64,000 nucleotides of DNA from Aegicerativicinus sediminis. GTDB lineage: Bacteria; Bacteroidota; Bacteroidia; Flavobacteriales; Flavobacteriaceae. The notes under the pieces were generated by a model. It was not told the origin of the DNA. It saw only the letters and a program-made list of their open reading frames with translations, and made no database searches. The position numbers and the translations under genes were made by a program. The DNA lies in contig NZ_CP064295.1 in assembly GCF_015476115.1 (NCBI RefSeq), positions 2,970,001-3,034,000 on the forward strand. The letters are read 5' to 3'. Of this stretch, positions 38,077-46,400 are shown piece after piece (position 1 is the first letter of the stretch; every line of letters starts with the position of its first letter).

Positions 38077-38820
38077 TTAATCAGTACGGATTTTCTTTTT
38101 GCGCAACTCGAAGTTCTGCCCAAGATATACTTTCCTAACCATTTGGTCATTTGCCAAGTCTTCAGGCACACCCGCCTTAAGAATACTGCCTTCAAACATT
38201 AGGTAAGTGCGATCAGTAATCGCCAATGTCTCTTGTACGTTATGGTCAGTAATTAAAATACCAATATTCTTTTTTGTCAATTGAGCGACTATCCGTTGAA
38301 TGTCCTCAACAGCTACGGGGTCAACTCCAGCAAAGGGTTCGTCCAAGAGAATAAAATTAGGATCTGTTGCCAAAGCCCTCGCAATTTCAGTTCGTCTACG
38401 TTCCCCCCCAGACAATAAATCTCCACGGTTTTTACGTATATGGCCTAAACTAAACTCTTCTATAAGGGATTCCATTTTTTCAACTTGGGCTTTCTTGCTG
38501 AGGTTAGTCATTTGAAGGACACTGAGGATATTATCTTCAATACTTAATTTCCTGAAAACAGAAGCCTCTTGTGCTAAATACCCAATTCCATTCTGAGCCC
38601 TTCTGTACATGGGAAATTTGGTAATCTCTGTATTGTCAAGATAAATTTTACCGCTATTGGGTTTAATTAACCCCACTATCATATAAAATGAAGTGGTTTT
38701 TCCTGCCCCATTCGGACCTAATAAACCTACAATCTCACCTTGGTTTACTTCCAAGGAAACACTTTTAACCACGGTGCGACCGCCATATGTTTTAACAAGA
38801 TTTTCGGCTCTTAACTGCAT
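38077..38820 (-). CDS. lptB: Lipopolysaccharide export ABC transporter ATP-binding protein
   Basis: Powers LPS extraction from the inner membrane with LptFG. The 247-residue protein has Walker A GPNGAGKTT at 35-43, the ABC signature LSGGERRR, Walker B FILLDEPFAGVD, and the switch His in ITDHNV. The YLAQEASVFRKLS Q-loop segment is specific to LptB. Genes for LptF, LptG and LptC are not in this window. It ends the leftward run with kdsD-like, tatC and an AhpD-like gene. Confidence 0.94.
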   Translation of the reverse strand: MQLRAENLVKTYGGRTVVKSVSLEVNQGEIVGLLGPNGAGKTTSFYMIVGLIKPNSGKIYLDNTEITKFPMYRRAQNGIGYLAQEASVFRKLSIEDNILSVLQMTNLSKKAQVEKMESLIEEFSLGHIRKNRGDLLSGGERRRTEIARALATDPNFILLDEPFAGVDPVAVEDIQRIVAQLTKKNIGILITDHNVQETLAITDRTYLMFEGSILKAGVPEDLANDQMVRKVYLGQNFELRKKKIRTD

Positions 38821-38881
38821 AGAATTAAATTGAACTCAAAAATAAGGATTCTCAAATTAGCCTTATCTTTTTATAAAAGGT

Positions 38882-39226
38882 TTAACGATTTTCCAAAGCG
38901 TCCCAGTATTCATAGGCTCTTCTGAGGTGTGGTACCACAATTGTGCCTCCAACTAATGTTGCAATACCCAATGCTTCAGTAACTTCTTCCTTAGATAACC
39001 CTTCCTTATAGCAATTCTCTAAATGATACTTTATACAGTCGTCGCAACGCAACACCGCTGAGGCTACCAAACCTAGCAATTCCTTCGTTTTCACATCCAG
39101 GGCACCTTCCATATAGGCATTGGTGTCTAGATTGAAAATTCGCTTAATCAGTTTATTGTTATCGTTAAGGATCCGTTCATTCATGCGCGAACGGTAGTCG
39201 TTAAATTCTTGAACCAAATCGCTCAT
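38882..39226 (-). CDS. Carboxymuconolactone decarboxylase / AhpD-like protein
   Basis: All-alpha protein of 114 residues with the CxxC-type redox motif CDDC in VLRCDDCIKYHLENC, followed by the conserved His three residues on, as in AhpD-like proteins. The decarboxylase name is a family label; the CxxC suggests a peroxidase or thiol reductase function. It lies 7 bases after tatC and likely shares its transcript. Confidence 0.88.
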   Translation of the reverse strand: MSDLVQEFNDYRSRMNERILNDNNKLIKRIFNLDTNAYMEGALDVKTKELLGLVASAVLRCDDCIKYHLENCYKEGLSKEEVTEALGIATLVGGTIVVPHLRRAYEYWDALENR

Positions 39227-39233
39227 ATAAGAT

Positions 39234-40070
39234 TTATTTAGTTTTTAGTTCTTTGGATTTTGCGGCCCTTTTCTGGTTTCTAACCACCAAGGCAGAAATA
39301 TATATACTTATTTGGTACAAAATCAAAATCGGAATTGCCACAATAATCTGGCTAGCAATGTCAGGAGGAGTAATAATGGCTGAAAGTACCAATACCAAGA
39401 TTAAAGCATATTTCCTATATTTCTTTAAAAATTGGGGAGTTACTAAACCAACCTTAGTTAGGAAATAAATAACGATAGGAAGCTCAAAAACAAATCCTGA
39501 TGCAATTGCAGAAGACCTAACCAGTGAAATATAGGAACCAATGTCTATTTGGTTCTCAATTTCCTGGCTAACGGAATAAGTTGCCAAAAAGTTTATTGAT
39601 AGTGGAGTTATTACATAGTATCCAAATAATACGCCTATAAAGAATAGAAGCGAAGACACTAAAATAAATCCGCGAGAATGCTTTCTTTCATTATCATGTA
39701 AACCAGGACTTATAAAACTCCATAACTGGTATAAAACGTACGGAAAAGCAATTACCAGCCCTGCGTAAATGGAAGTCCAAATATGAGCGGAAAACTGGCC
39801 AGACATTGTCCGGTTCTGAATAATAAATGGAAATTCCTCTGCGCAAAAAGTCGTATCAATATTCATGAATTGCGAAATCTTGCACAAATACTTATATGTT
39901 GGGAAAGACATTTGTTTCGGACCCAATATAATGACGTCGAAGATGAAACTTTTGAATAAAAAAGCTATTACTCCAGCAATCACAATTGCAAGGGTTGCCC
40001 GAATAAGGTGCCAACGTAAATCCTCAAGATGATCCAAAAAGGACATCTCATTCACATTTTTTTTCGCCAT
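39234..40070 (-). CDS. tatC: Twin-arginine translocase subunit TatC
   Basis: Receptor for twin-arginine signal peptides in the Tat pathway, an inner membrane protein of six helices. The 278-residue protein has the N-terminal FLDHLEDLRWHLIR signature (equivalent to HLxELRxR), the periplasmic loop region and the conserved Glu in GFVFELPIVIYFL. Residues about 60-95 form a longer first periplasmic loop than in E. coli. TatA/B genes are not near. Its start overlaps the kdsD-like stop by one base. Confidence 0.94.
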   Translation of the reverse strand: MAKKNVNEMSFLDHLEDLRWHLIRATLAIVIAGVIAFLFKSFIFDVIILGPKQMSFPTYKYLCKISQFMNIDTTFCAEEFPFIIQNRTMSGQFSAHIWTSIYAGLVIAFPYVLYQLWSFISPGLHDNERKHSRGFILVSSLLFFIGVLFGYYVITPLSINFLATYSVSQEIENQIDIGSYISLVRSSAIASGFVFELPIVIYFLTKVGLVTPQFLKKYRKYALILVLVLSAIITPPDIASQIIVAIPILILYQISIYISALVVRNQKRAAKSKELKTK

Positions 40071-41035
40071 TAGATGATACCTTCTTTTATTAAATCGTGT
40101 AAATGTACCACACCAACGTAAGAGCCGTCTTGTTCAACCAACAATTGAGTGATATTATAGGTTTCCATAACATCCAAGGCATCAACAGCCATTGCATCCT
40201 CTGCAATGCGTTTCGGATTGGTGCTCATAATGTCTTTTGCCTTTAAATGGGTAAAGGTTTCATTTTTTGTTAGCATTCGCCTCAAATCACCATCGGTAAT
40301 TATTCCAACCAATTTATTCTTATCAACAACAGCGGTAACACCAAGCATCTTTTCGGATATTTCAATAATTACATCCTTTACATTTGTTTCAATATCTACA
40401 CACGGCTTTTTATTCAAAGAAGATAAATCGCCTACTCTTAAATAAAGCCTTTTGCCTAGGGATCCTCCTGGATGGTATTTTGCAAAATCCTTACTTGAAA
40501 ACCCTCTTAATTCAACCAAACATACCGCTAGGGCATCTCCAATAACCAATTGGGCGGTAGTACTGGTGGTTGGTGCAAGATTGTTTGGGCAGGCCTCTTG
40601 GTCTACAAAAGAATTAAGTACAAAATCAGACTGTTTTCCTAAAAATGAATCAGGATTACCTGTAATTGCAATGAGTTTATTTCCACCATTTTTAATGAGT
40701 GGCACCAATACTTTTATTTCTGGTGTGTTACCACTTTTAGAGATACAGATTACAATGTCATCTTTCAAAATAAGACCTAAATCACCATGTATGGCATCAG
40801 CTGCGTGCATAAATATAGATGGTGTGCCGGTAGAATTTAAGGTTGCCACAATCTTGTTCGCGATTATAGCACTCTTGCCAACCCCAGTAATAATAACCCT
40901 TCCCTTTGATTTGTAAATTAAGGAAACGGCATTTTCAAAATCCTCATCAACTAAGTTGCTCAAGTTGAGGATGGCCTGGCTTTCTAATTCTATGGTCTTT
41001 TTCGCAATGGTAAGGATTGACTCGGAGGTGTTCAA
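40070..41035 (-). CDS. kdsD: KpsF/GutQ-family D-arabinose-5-phosphate isomerase
   Basis: Interconverts ribulose-5-phosphate and arabinose-5-phosphate, the first step of Kdo synthesis. The 321-residue protein has an N-terminal SIS domain (GRVIITGVGKSAIIANKI; HAADAIHGDLGLI; SKSGNTPE) and two C-terminal CBS domains (about 200-321). The active-site His residues of the family are visible (HAADAIH and the KYHPGGSLG segment). Together with downstream lptB, it places the run in lipopolysaccharide biogenesis. Confidence 0.92.
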   Translation of the reverse strand: MNTSESILTIAKKTIELESQAILNLSNLVDEDFENAVSLIYKSKGRVIITGVGKSAIIANKIVATLNSTGTPSIFMHAADAIHGDLGLILKDDIVICISKSGNTPEIKVLVPLIKNGGNKLIAITGNPDSFLGKQSDFVLNSFVDQEACPNNLAPTTSTTAQLVIGDALAVCLVELRGFSSKDFAKYHPGGSLGKRLYLRVGDLSSLNKKPCVDIETNVKDVIIEISEKMLGVTAVVDKNKLVGIITDGDLRRMLTKNETFTHLKAKDIMSTNPKRIAEDAMAVDALDVMETYNITQLLVEQDGSYVGVVHLHDLIKEGII

Positions 41036-41052
41036 AATTTTGTTATGCTCGG

Positions 41053-41083
41053 TTTGATGCGATTAAAGAAATTGTTACCTTTA
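41053..41083 (+). promoter_or_regulatory. Candidate promoter for recQ
   Basis: TTTG at 41053-41056 lies 19 bases from TACCTTTA at 41076-41083, close to the Bacteroidota sigma-70 consensus TTTG / TAnnTTTG; only the final G of the -7 box differs. Predicted start of transcription is about 35 bases before the recQ ATG. It lies in the 86-base divergent gap shared with the kdsD-like gene. Confidence 0.5.
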
Positions 41084-41121
41084 GTGGAATGCAAATGTAA
41101 ATAAAATACTAATAGGGATTA

Positions 41122-43323
41122 ATGAGCATTAAAGAAATTGACCTACATGCTGCGCTCAAAACTTACTTCGGATTTTCAAAATTTAAAGGCTTACAAGAAG
41201 GAGTAATAGAGAGTATTGTTAATGACCATAATACATTTGTAATCATGCCGACGGGTGGTGGTAAGTCTTTGTGCTACCAATTACCCGCCTTGATTAAAAA
41301 TGGGACTGCTATTGTGGTGTCTCCTCTTATTGCCTTGATGAAAAATCAGGTAGATGCAATTAGGGGAGTATCTGAAAATGAAGGTGTAGCGCACGTGTTG
41401 AATTCCTCACTCAACAAAACTGAGATAAAACGGGTTAAAAGTGATATTAGGAATGGTATCACAAAATTGTTATATGTGGCACCAGAGTCACTTACAAAAG
41501 ATGAGTATGTTGAATTCTTGAAATCCGTACCCATTTCGTTTTTGGCAGTAGATGAAGCGCATTGTATCAGTGAATGGGGACATGATTTTAGACCAGAATA
41601 TCGCAATCTGCGACACATTATAAAACGCATCGGCGAGAATATTCCAATTATTGCTTTAACCGCTACGGCTACTCCAAAGGTTCAGGAAGACATCCTGAAG
41701 AATTTGGATATGACAGATGCGAATGTTTTTAAGGCCTCTTTCAATAGACCAAATCTTTTTTACGAGATTCGACCAAAGACAAAGAATGTAGATGCCGATA
41801 TAATTCGCTTTATTAAGCAACATCCTAATAAGTCAGGGATTGTTTATTGTCTCAGTAGGAAAAGGGTTGAAGAACTTGCCCAGGTTCTGCAGGTAAACAA
41901 TATTAATGCCGTCCCTTACCATGCAGGGCTAGATCAAAAGACACGGGTAAAGCATCAAGATATGTTCTTAATGGAGGATGCCGATGTGGTCGTAGCAACC
42001 ATTGCATTCGGGATGGGAATCGACAAGCCAGATGTGCGTTTTGTTATTCACCATGATATTCCTAAAAGTATTGAAAGTTACTACCAAGAAACCGGTAGAG
42101 CTGGTAGGGATGGGGGTGAAGGCCATTGCTTAGCCTATTATTCCTATAAGGATATTGAAAAGTTAGAAAAGTTTATGGCAGGGAAACCTGTGGCTGAACA
42201 AGAAATTGGTCATGCTCTTTTACAAGAAGTGGTTGCCTTTGCTGAAACCTCCATATCTAGAAGAAAATTCATCCTGCATTACTTCGGAGAAGAATTCGAC
42301 AATGAAACGGGTGAAGGTGGAGATATGGATGATAATGTCCGTAATCCTAAAAAGAAACATGAAGCCAAAGATGATGTAGTGGTAATTTTAGATACCGTGG
42401 CTAAGACTAATGAAAAATATAAATCTAAAGATCTGGTTCATGTAATAGTTGGTAAGTCTAATGCACTAATAACTTCGCATAAAACAGATACCCAAGCTTT
42501 TTTTGGAAAGGGTAAAGACAAGGAGAAACGGTATTGGATGGCTCTTATAAGACAGTTGTTGGTTTCGGGTCATTTGAAAAAAGATATAGAAACCTATGGA
42601 GTACTACGTCTATCCAAATCTGGAAAGGATTTTATAAAAAATCCAACTTCATTTATGATGACCGAAGACCATATTTATGAAGATGAGGGTGACGATGGAG
42701 TTATCACTGCTGGAAAAGGTGGTGGAGCGGTTGCAGATGAAGCCTTGATGAAAATGCTGAAGGATTTAAGGAAACGAAATTCCAAACGGATGGGTGTACC
42801 ACCTTTTGTAATATTCCAAGATCCATCTTTAGAGGATATGGCATTGAAATATCCTATTACAATAGAAGAGCTAAGTAATGTTCATGGAGTAGGAGAGAGC
42901 AAGGCGAAAAAGTATGGTAAAGACTTTGTGGAACTTATCTCAAGATATGTTGAAGATAATGATATTACACGACCAGAAGATTTAGTGGTTAAATCCACAG
43001 GTTCCAATTCTGCTTTGAAACTATTCATCATTCAAAACATAGATAGAAAGCTTCCATTAGATGACATTGCATCTTCCAAGGGAATGGAGATGACTGAATT
43101 TATAAAAGAAATGGAAGCCATTGTGTATTCAGGTACCAAATTAGATATAGGGTATTGGATAGATGATATATTGGATGAAGATCAGCAGGAAGAAATCCAT
43201 GATTATTTTATGGAATCCGATTCGGATAAGATTTCAGAGGCTATTGATGAATTTGACGGTGATTATGACGATGAGGAATTGCGTTTATACCGAATAAAAT
43301 TTATTAGTGAAGTAGCAAATTAA
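41122..43323 (+). CDS. recQ: RecQ-family ATP-dependent DNA helicase without zinc-site cysteines
   Basis: 3'-5' superfamily 2 helicase of recombination and fork repair. The 733-residue protein has motif I MPTGGGKSLCYQLPA, DEAH motif II (VDEAHCISEWGHDFRP), and motif VI YQETGRAGRDG. An RQC region, an HRDC domain (about 555-620; PFVIFQDPSLEDMA) and a C-terminal tail similar to the HTH_40 type follow. The zinc module between helicase and winged helix (about residues 378-415) lacks all four Cys of canonical RecQ: SISRRKFILHYFGEEF has Ser where Cys is expected, and GEGGDMDDNVRNPKK replaces CGxCDxC. It is divergent from the kdsD-like gene. Confidence 0.95.
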   Translation: MSIKEIDLHAALKTYFGFSKFKGLQEGVIESIVNDHNTFVIMPTGGGKSLCYQLPALIKNGTAIVVSPLIALMKNQVDAIRGVSENEGVAHVLNSSLNKTEIKRVKSDIRNGITKLLYVAPESLTKDEYVEFLKSVPISFLAVDEAHCISEWGHDFRPEYRNLRHIIKRIGENIPIIALTATATPKVQEDILKNLDMTDANVFKASFNRPNLFYEIRPKTKNVDADIIRFIKQHPNKSGIVYCLSRKRVEELAQVLQVNNINAVPYHAGLDQKTRVKHQDMFLMEDADVVVATIAFGMGIDKPDVRFVIHHDIPKSIESYYQETGRAGRDGGEGHCLAYYSYKDIEKLEKFMAGKPVAEQEIGHALLQEVVAFAETSISRRKFILHYFGEEFDNETGEGGDMDDNVRNPKKKHEAKDDVVVILDTVAKTNEKYKSKDLVHVIVGKSNALITSHKTDTQAFFGKGKDKEKRYWMALIRQLLVSGHLKKDIETYGVLRLSKSGKDFIKNPTSFMMTEDHIYEDEGDDGVITAGKGGGAVADEALMKMLKDLRKRNSKRMGVPPFVIFQDPSLEDMALKYPITIEELSNVHGVGESKAKKYGKDFVELISRYVEDNDITRPEDLVVKSTGSNSALKLFIIQNIDRKLPLDDIASSKGMEMTEFIKEMEAIVYSGTKLDIGYWIDDILDEDQQEEIHDYFMESDSDKISEAIDEFDGDYDDEELRLYRIKFISEVAN

Positions 43324-43341
43324 TTGTTCACGCAAATGATG

Positions 43342-43390
43342 AAGCCCGGGTTACGAGACTTAACAATCTTGTAACCCGGCTTTCTTGTTT
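43342..43390 (+). terminator. Rho-independent terminator of recQ
   Basis: Arms AAGCCCGGGTTAC (43342-43354) and GTAACCCGGCTTT (43371-43383) pair with one bulged base across a 16-base loop, followed by TCTTGTTTTATT. It lies 20 bases after the recQ stop and just ahead of the promoter of the following gene. Confidence 0.75.
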
Positions 43391-43397
43391 TATTACT

Positions 43398-43405
43398 TAT
43401 CTTTG
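43398..43405 (+). promoter_or_regulatory. Candidate -7 box before the PPIase gene
   Basis: TATCTTTG fits the Bacteroidota -7 consensus TAnnTTTG exactly, 20 bases before the ATG. No TTG lies at the right distance upstream (the nearest ones leave 10 or 26 bases), so a -33 element would have to be degenerate, and it would fall inside the terminator stem. A short leader is implied. Confidence 0.35.
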
Positions 43406-43425
43406 CAGCCTTAAAATTCATAAAC

Positions 43426-44358
43426 ATGCAAGACGGATTATACGCTCAAATTGAAACGACCAAAGGAAATATCCTTATAAAATTACATGCTGACAAAACT
43501 CCAGGAACTGTTGGCAACTTTGTGGCTTTGGCAGAAGGAAATCTTGAAAATTCAGCTAAACCTCAAGGTAAACCATATTATGACGGATTAAAGTTCCACA
43601 GGGTAATTCCTGATTTCATGATTCAAGGAGGCTGTCCATTAGGAACTGGTTCAGGAAACCCTGGGTATCAGTTTGACGATGAATTCCATCCAGATTTAAA
43701 GCATGAGGGTCCTGGTGTCTTGTCTATGGCAAATGCTGGTCCTGGCACAAACGGAAGTCAATTTTTTATTACGCACGTAGCTACACCTTGGTTAGATAAT
43801 AACCATACCGTTTTTGGTAATGTTGTTGAGGGTCAGGATATCGTTGACAATATTGCTCAAGGAGATACGATCGAACACATTGAAATTATAAGACAAGGTG
43901 AAGAGGCCAAAAACTTTAACGCTGTTGAGGCCTTTAGGACGTTCGAAGGTGCACGTGAAAAGCGAATTGCGGCAGAAAAGGAAGCCAAGAAAGCAGAATT
44001 AGATAAGTTAGCGGCAGGTTTTGATGAAACATCTTCAGGCCTACGTTATAAAATTATTCAGAAGGGTTCAGGGGCTAAGGCTGAAAAAGGAAAAAAAGTT
44101 TCGGTTCACTACAAAGGTCAATTGGCAGATGGTACTGTCTTTGATTCCTCATATAAACGTAACCAACCTTTAGATTTTCAAGTTGGCGTAGGTCAGGTGA
44201 TATCTGGTTGGGATGAAGGCATTGGATTGTTACAAGTCGGTGATAAGGCTAGATTGGTGATCCCCTCAGATTTAGGTTATGGCAGTAGAGGTGCAGGTGG
44301 TGTAATTCCACCAAATGCCACTCTTATTTTTGATGTTGAGTTGATGGATGTCAAATAG
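43426..44358 (+). CDS. Dual-domain peptidylprolyl isomerase: cyclophilin plus FKBP
   Basis: Catalyses cis-trans isomerisation at prolines. Residues 1-160 are a cyclophilin: [14 protein letters not shown] with its catalytic Arg, [16 protein letters not shown], and [17 protein letters not shown]. Residues about 165-205 form a charged Lys/Glu/Ala-rich linker that is probably helical. Residues about 210-310 are an FKBP domain: [43 protein letters not shown] and [13 protein letters not shown]. There is no signal peptide, so the enzyme is likely cytoplasmic. Such cyclophilin-FKBP fusions are rare outside a few lineages, including some flavobacteria. Confidence 0.94.
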   Translation: MQDGLYAQIETTKGNILIKLHADKTPGTVGNFVALAEGNLENSAKPQGKPYYDGLKFHRVIPDFMIQGGCPLGTGSGNPGYQFDDEFHPDLKHEGPGVLSMANAGPGTNGSQFFITHVATPWLDNNHTVFGNVVEGQDIVDNIAQGDTIEHIEIIRQGEEAKNFNAVEAFRTFEGAREKRIAAEKEAKKAELDKLAAGFDETSSGLRYKIIQKGSGAKAEKGKKVSVHYKGQLADGTVFDSSYKRNQPLDFQVGVGQVISGWDEGIGLLQVGDKARLVIPSDLGYGSRGAGGVIPPNATLIFDVELMDVK

Positions 44359-44414
44359 TTTGTAAGAAAAAACTTAAGCGCATATTTAATTATCGACAAC
44401 GAACATAATTTTAT

Positions 44415-44448
44415 AAGAAAAAACCTTCATTTATGAAGGTTTTTTCTT
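44415..44448. terminator. Strong, symmetrical terminator of the PPIase gene
   Basis: A 16-bp perfect stem (arms 44415-44430 and 44433-44448; core AACCTTCAT / ATGAAGGTT) with A-run on the left and T-run on the right. It can end transcription in both directions, though only the rightward-reading PPIase gene precedes it. Confidence 0.85.
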
Positions 44449-44476
44449 ACTTACTTGTATTTTGTCTTAAATTTTT

Positions 44477-44508
44477 TTTGTTGTAGTTCTTTTTTTAGAT
44501 TATCTTTA
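44477..44508 (+). promoter_or_regulatory. Candidate promoter for the repeat-protein gene
   Basis: TTTG at 44477-44480 with TTG again at 44481-44483, then TATCTTTA at 44501-44508 (20 or 17 bases later). This fits TTTG / TAnnTTTG apart from the last base. It predicts a leader of about 200 bases. Confidence 0.42.
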
Positions 44509-44511
44509 ATG

Positions 44512-44536
44512 TCCTCGCAATAAATAATTGAGAGGA
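44512..44536 (+). promoter_or_regulatory. Hairpin at the predicted 5' end of the leader
   Basis: TCCTC-g-CAAT pairs with ATTG-a-GAGGA across a five-base loop: nine pairs with one G/A mismatch. It lies immediately after the candidate promoter, where it could protect the mRNA end or act as an RNA control element. No T-run follows, so it is not a terminator. Confidence 0.4.
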
Positions 44537-44714
44537 TTCCCCACCAAGAACTTTACTGTTACTTACAGTTATTGCTCCCCTTAAAAGAATAATAGTATTC
44601 CCCCACATTTGAATTGTTACATGGCTATGTATTTGTGGTAGCCGAGATACCCCAACTAACGCGTTCTTACACTCTTGTGTATGGCTAACAGCTATTAATC
44701 AAAACTCAAGAGTT

Positions 44715-46400
44715 ATGAAAATTTTTACTTTTGGAAAAGTTTCTTCATTACCAAAACTTTTTCTGACATCGCTATTGGCGATATTTTTCACCCTCGGTAA
44801 TTTGAGTCAATTAAACGCCTCCACTATTGGAGAAAACGGATTGATTTATCAAGATGCTGATGGGGTGTATCATTCACAGCACTTACCCGTAATCTTACTT
44901 TCGGACAATGCTGATTATGCATCATCAGATTTAATTTCAGTTGAAAAATCTGATAGGTCCAACCTAGTACAATTAAATTCATCTTATGCTCCTAGTATGA
45001 TGTTTGCTAATGGAGACTTTTCATTGGATTTCATAGCAGCAGCACCATTTACCTATGATCATGCTGTAGGTGGTGGAGCATATGATGACCGGACAATAGG
45101 AAAAGCAGACGATACTGTTGAGTCATTGGAAGGAGGAGATTTTTCCTGTGGGGATATTGTTACCTATTTCGTTGCTGTCACCGTAGATGATACACAATCT
45201 GCTCAAGATGATGGTCCTCAAACAATTGAATTGGATTTATCATTTCTAGGGGATACAACTGGGCAACCTGGTGTAGGTATAGTGGACATCGTTTATGTCG
45301 GAATTAATTATGGTACGGTTGTAGATTTAATAGAAGGAAATCATGCCGATACTGGGAATATGGATGATGGTGGAAGTACCGCAACTTTAATTAATGAATG
45401 TACTGGTACAAATTGTCCCGGCGTACCACCAGGTGATGGAACCGTTTATACAGCTGGTTCTTACACGACAGGAACTATTATAGTTACAGATTTAGAGAGA
45501 GCAGAACAAGTTATTGTCCGTGTTGATGTGCTTCTTGGCTGTGATATTGCCTCTATTTTAGCGGGTACTTGGGGTCCAACGGGAAATCTTCAAGGAGATT
45601 TGGCCGACGCACGCTTGACTTATATAAATGGTAATGTACCTGTAGATCCTGCCGAAGCTGTACCGGGAGGTGCTCAAACAGTACCTTTCAAAAAAATTGG
45701 AGATCTCAATTTAGTTGATTTATCCTTAGTAAAAACAGTAGCAGATGGACCTTACTATGTAGGTGATAACGTAACCTGGACAGTATCAGTTTCCAATGAT
45801 GGTGAGGATCCTGCAACAAATGTTGTGGTGAAAGATGTTTTACCTTGTGGATTATCATTTGTTTCAATGAGTGGGGGGGATACTCATAATGATGCTACTT
45901 TAGAATGGACAATTAACACCATAAATCCGGGGGAAACCGTTGACTTGACACTGATTACGACAGTTCTTGATGGAGCTGCATGTGGAGATGGAGAAACGCC
46001 TTATGTAAATATTGCATCAATTGCAAGTCAAACAGAACTAGATATAGATTCCACACCTGGAAATCCTGCTGATTCAAATGGAACTGGAGGAATTGGTTCA
46101 GAGGATCCAGATTCAACACAAGATCCAAATGATGAAGATGACGGTGATGATCAAGGAATTATTGTATGTAATTTATCAATGAGCGGCGGCGAGATCTGCC
46201 TATACGATGACGGCACGCTGTCTACAAAGAGCACGATAGACCTGGATGGCTCCGGCACCCCTGCTGCCTCCAACCCATACGTCTCCTCCGACACTGGCAT
46301 AGCCACGGTCGACGACAACGGTTTGGTTACAGCGGTCTCGGACGGTACGGTCACGATCACCTATACTGACGACAACGGCTGCCAGGTGACGCCGATGTGA
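44715..46400 (+). CDS. Secreted Ig-like repeat protein, N-terminal part (frame broken at 46388)
   Basis: First piece of a gene that continues to 50499. The 561-residue ORF has an N-terminal signal peptide (about residues 1-36, FLTSLLAIFFTLG core), a Cys-containing domain of unknown type (about 80-325), a DUF11 domain (about 335-430; VKTVADGPYYVGDNVTWTV and TINPGETVDLTL), an acidic Asp/Glu-rich linker (about 446-480), and the first 81-residue BIG2-like repeat from residue 489. One G is missing relative to the other units after 46388, so the frame ends T-P-M-stop. As written, this product lacks the T9SS sorting domain. Frameshift or assembly error are both possible; the whole gene would encode about 1,930 residues. 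Confidence 0.85.
   Translation: MKIFTFGKVSSLPKLFLTSLLAIFFTLGNLSQLNASTIGENGLIYQDADGVYHSQHLPVILLSDNADYASSDLISVEKSDRSNLVQLNSSYAPSMMFANGDFSLDFIAAAPFTYDHAVGGGAYDDRTIGKADDTVESLEGGDFSCGDIVTYFVAVTVDDTQSAQDDGPQTIELDLSFLGDTTGQPGVGIVDIVYVGINYGTVVDLIEGNHADTGNMDDGGSTATLINECTGTNCPGVPPGDGTVYTAGSYTTGTIIVTDLERAEQVIVRVDVLLGCDIASILAGTWGPTGNLQGDLADARLTYINGNVPVDPAEAVPGGAQTVPFKKIGDLNLVDLSLVKTVADGPYYVGDNVTWTVSVSNDGEDPATNVVVKDVLPCGLSFVSMSGGDTHNDATLEWTINTINPGETVDLTLITTVLDGAACGDGETPYVNIASIASQTELDIDSTPGNPADSNGTGGIGSEDPDSTQDPNDEDDGDDQGIIVCNLSMSGGEICLYDDGTLSTKSTIDLDGSGTPAASNPYVSSDTGIATVDDNGLVTAVSDGTVTITYTDDNGCQVTPM

Larger units (their letters stand above)
44359..44714. other. 356-base leader region before the repeat-protein gene
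   Basis: Non-coding. From left to right it holds a strong terminator (44415-44448), a candidate promoter (44477-44508), an imperfect hairpin at the predicted transcript start (44512-44536), a small hairpin ACTGT-tactt-ACAGT (44555-44569), and about 145 bases of further leader. No known riboswitch is recognised. Confidence 0.5.

Noticed and set aside
44359-44714. Known riboswitch in the repeat-protein leader
   Set aside because: The hairpins do not match any conserved riboswitch core I recognise.
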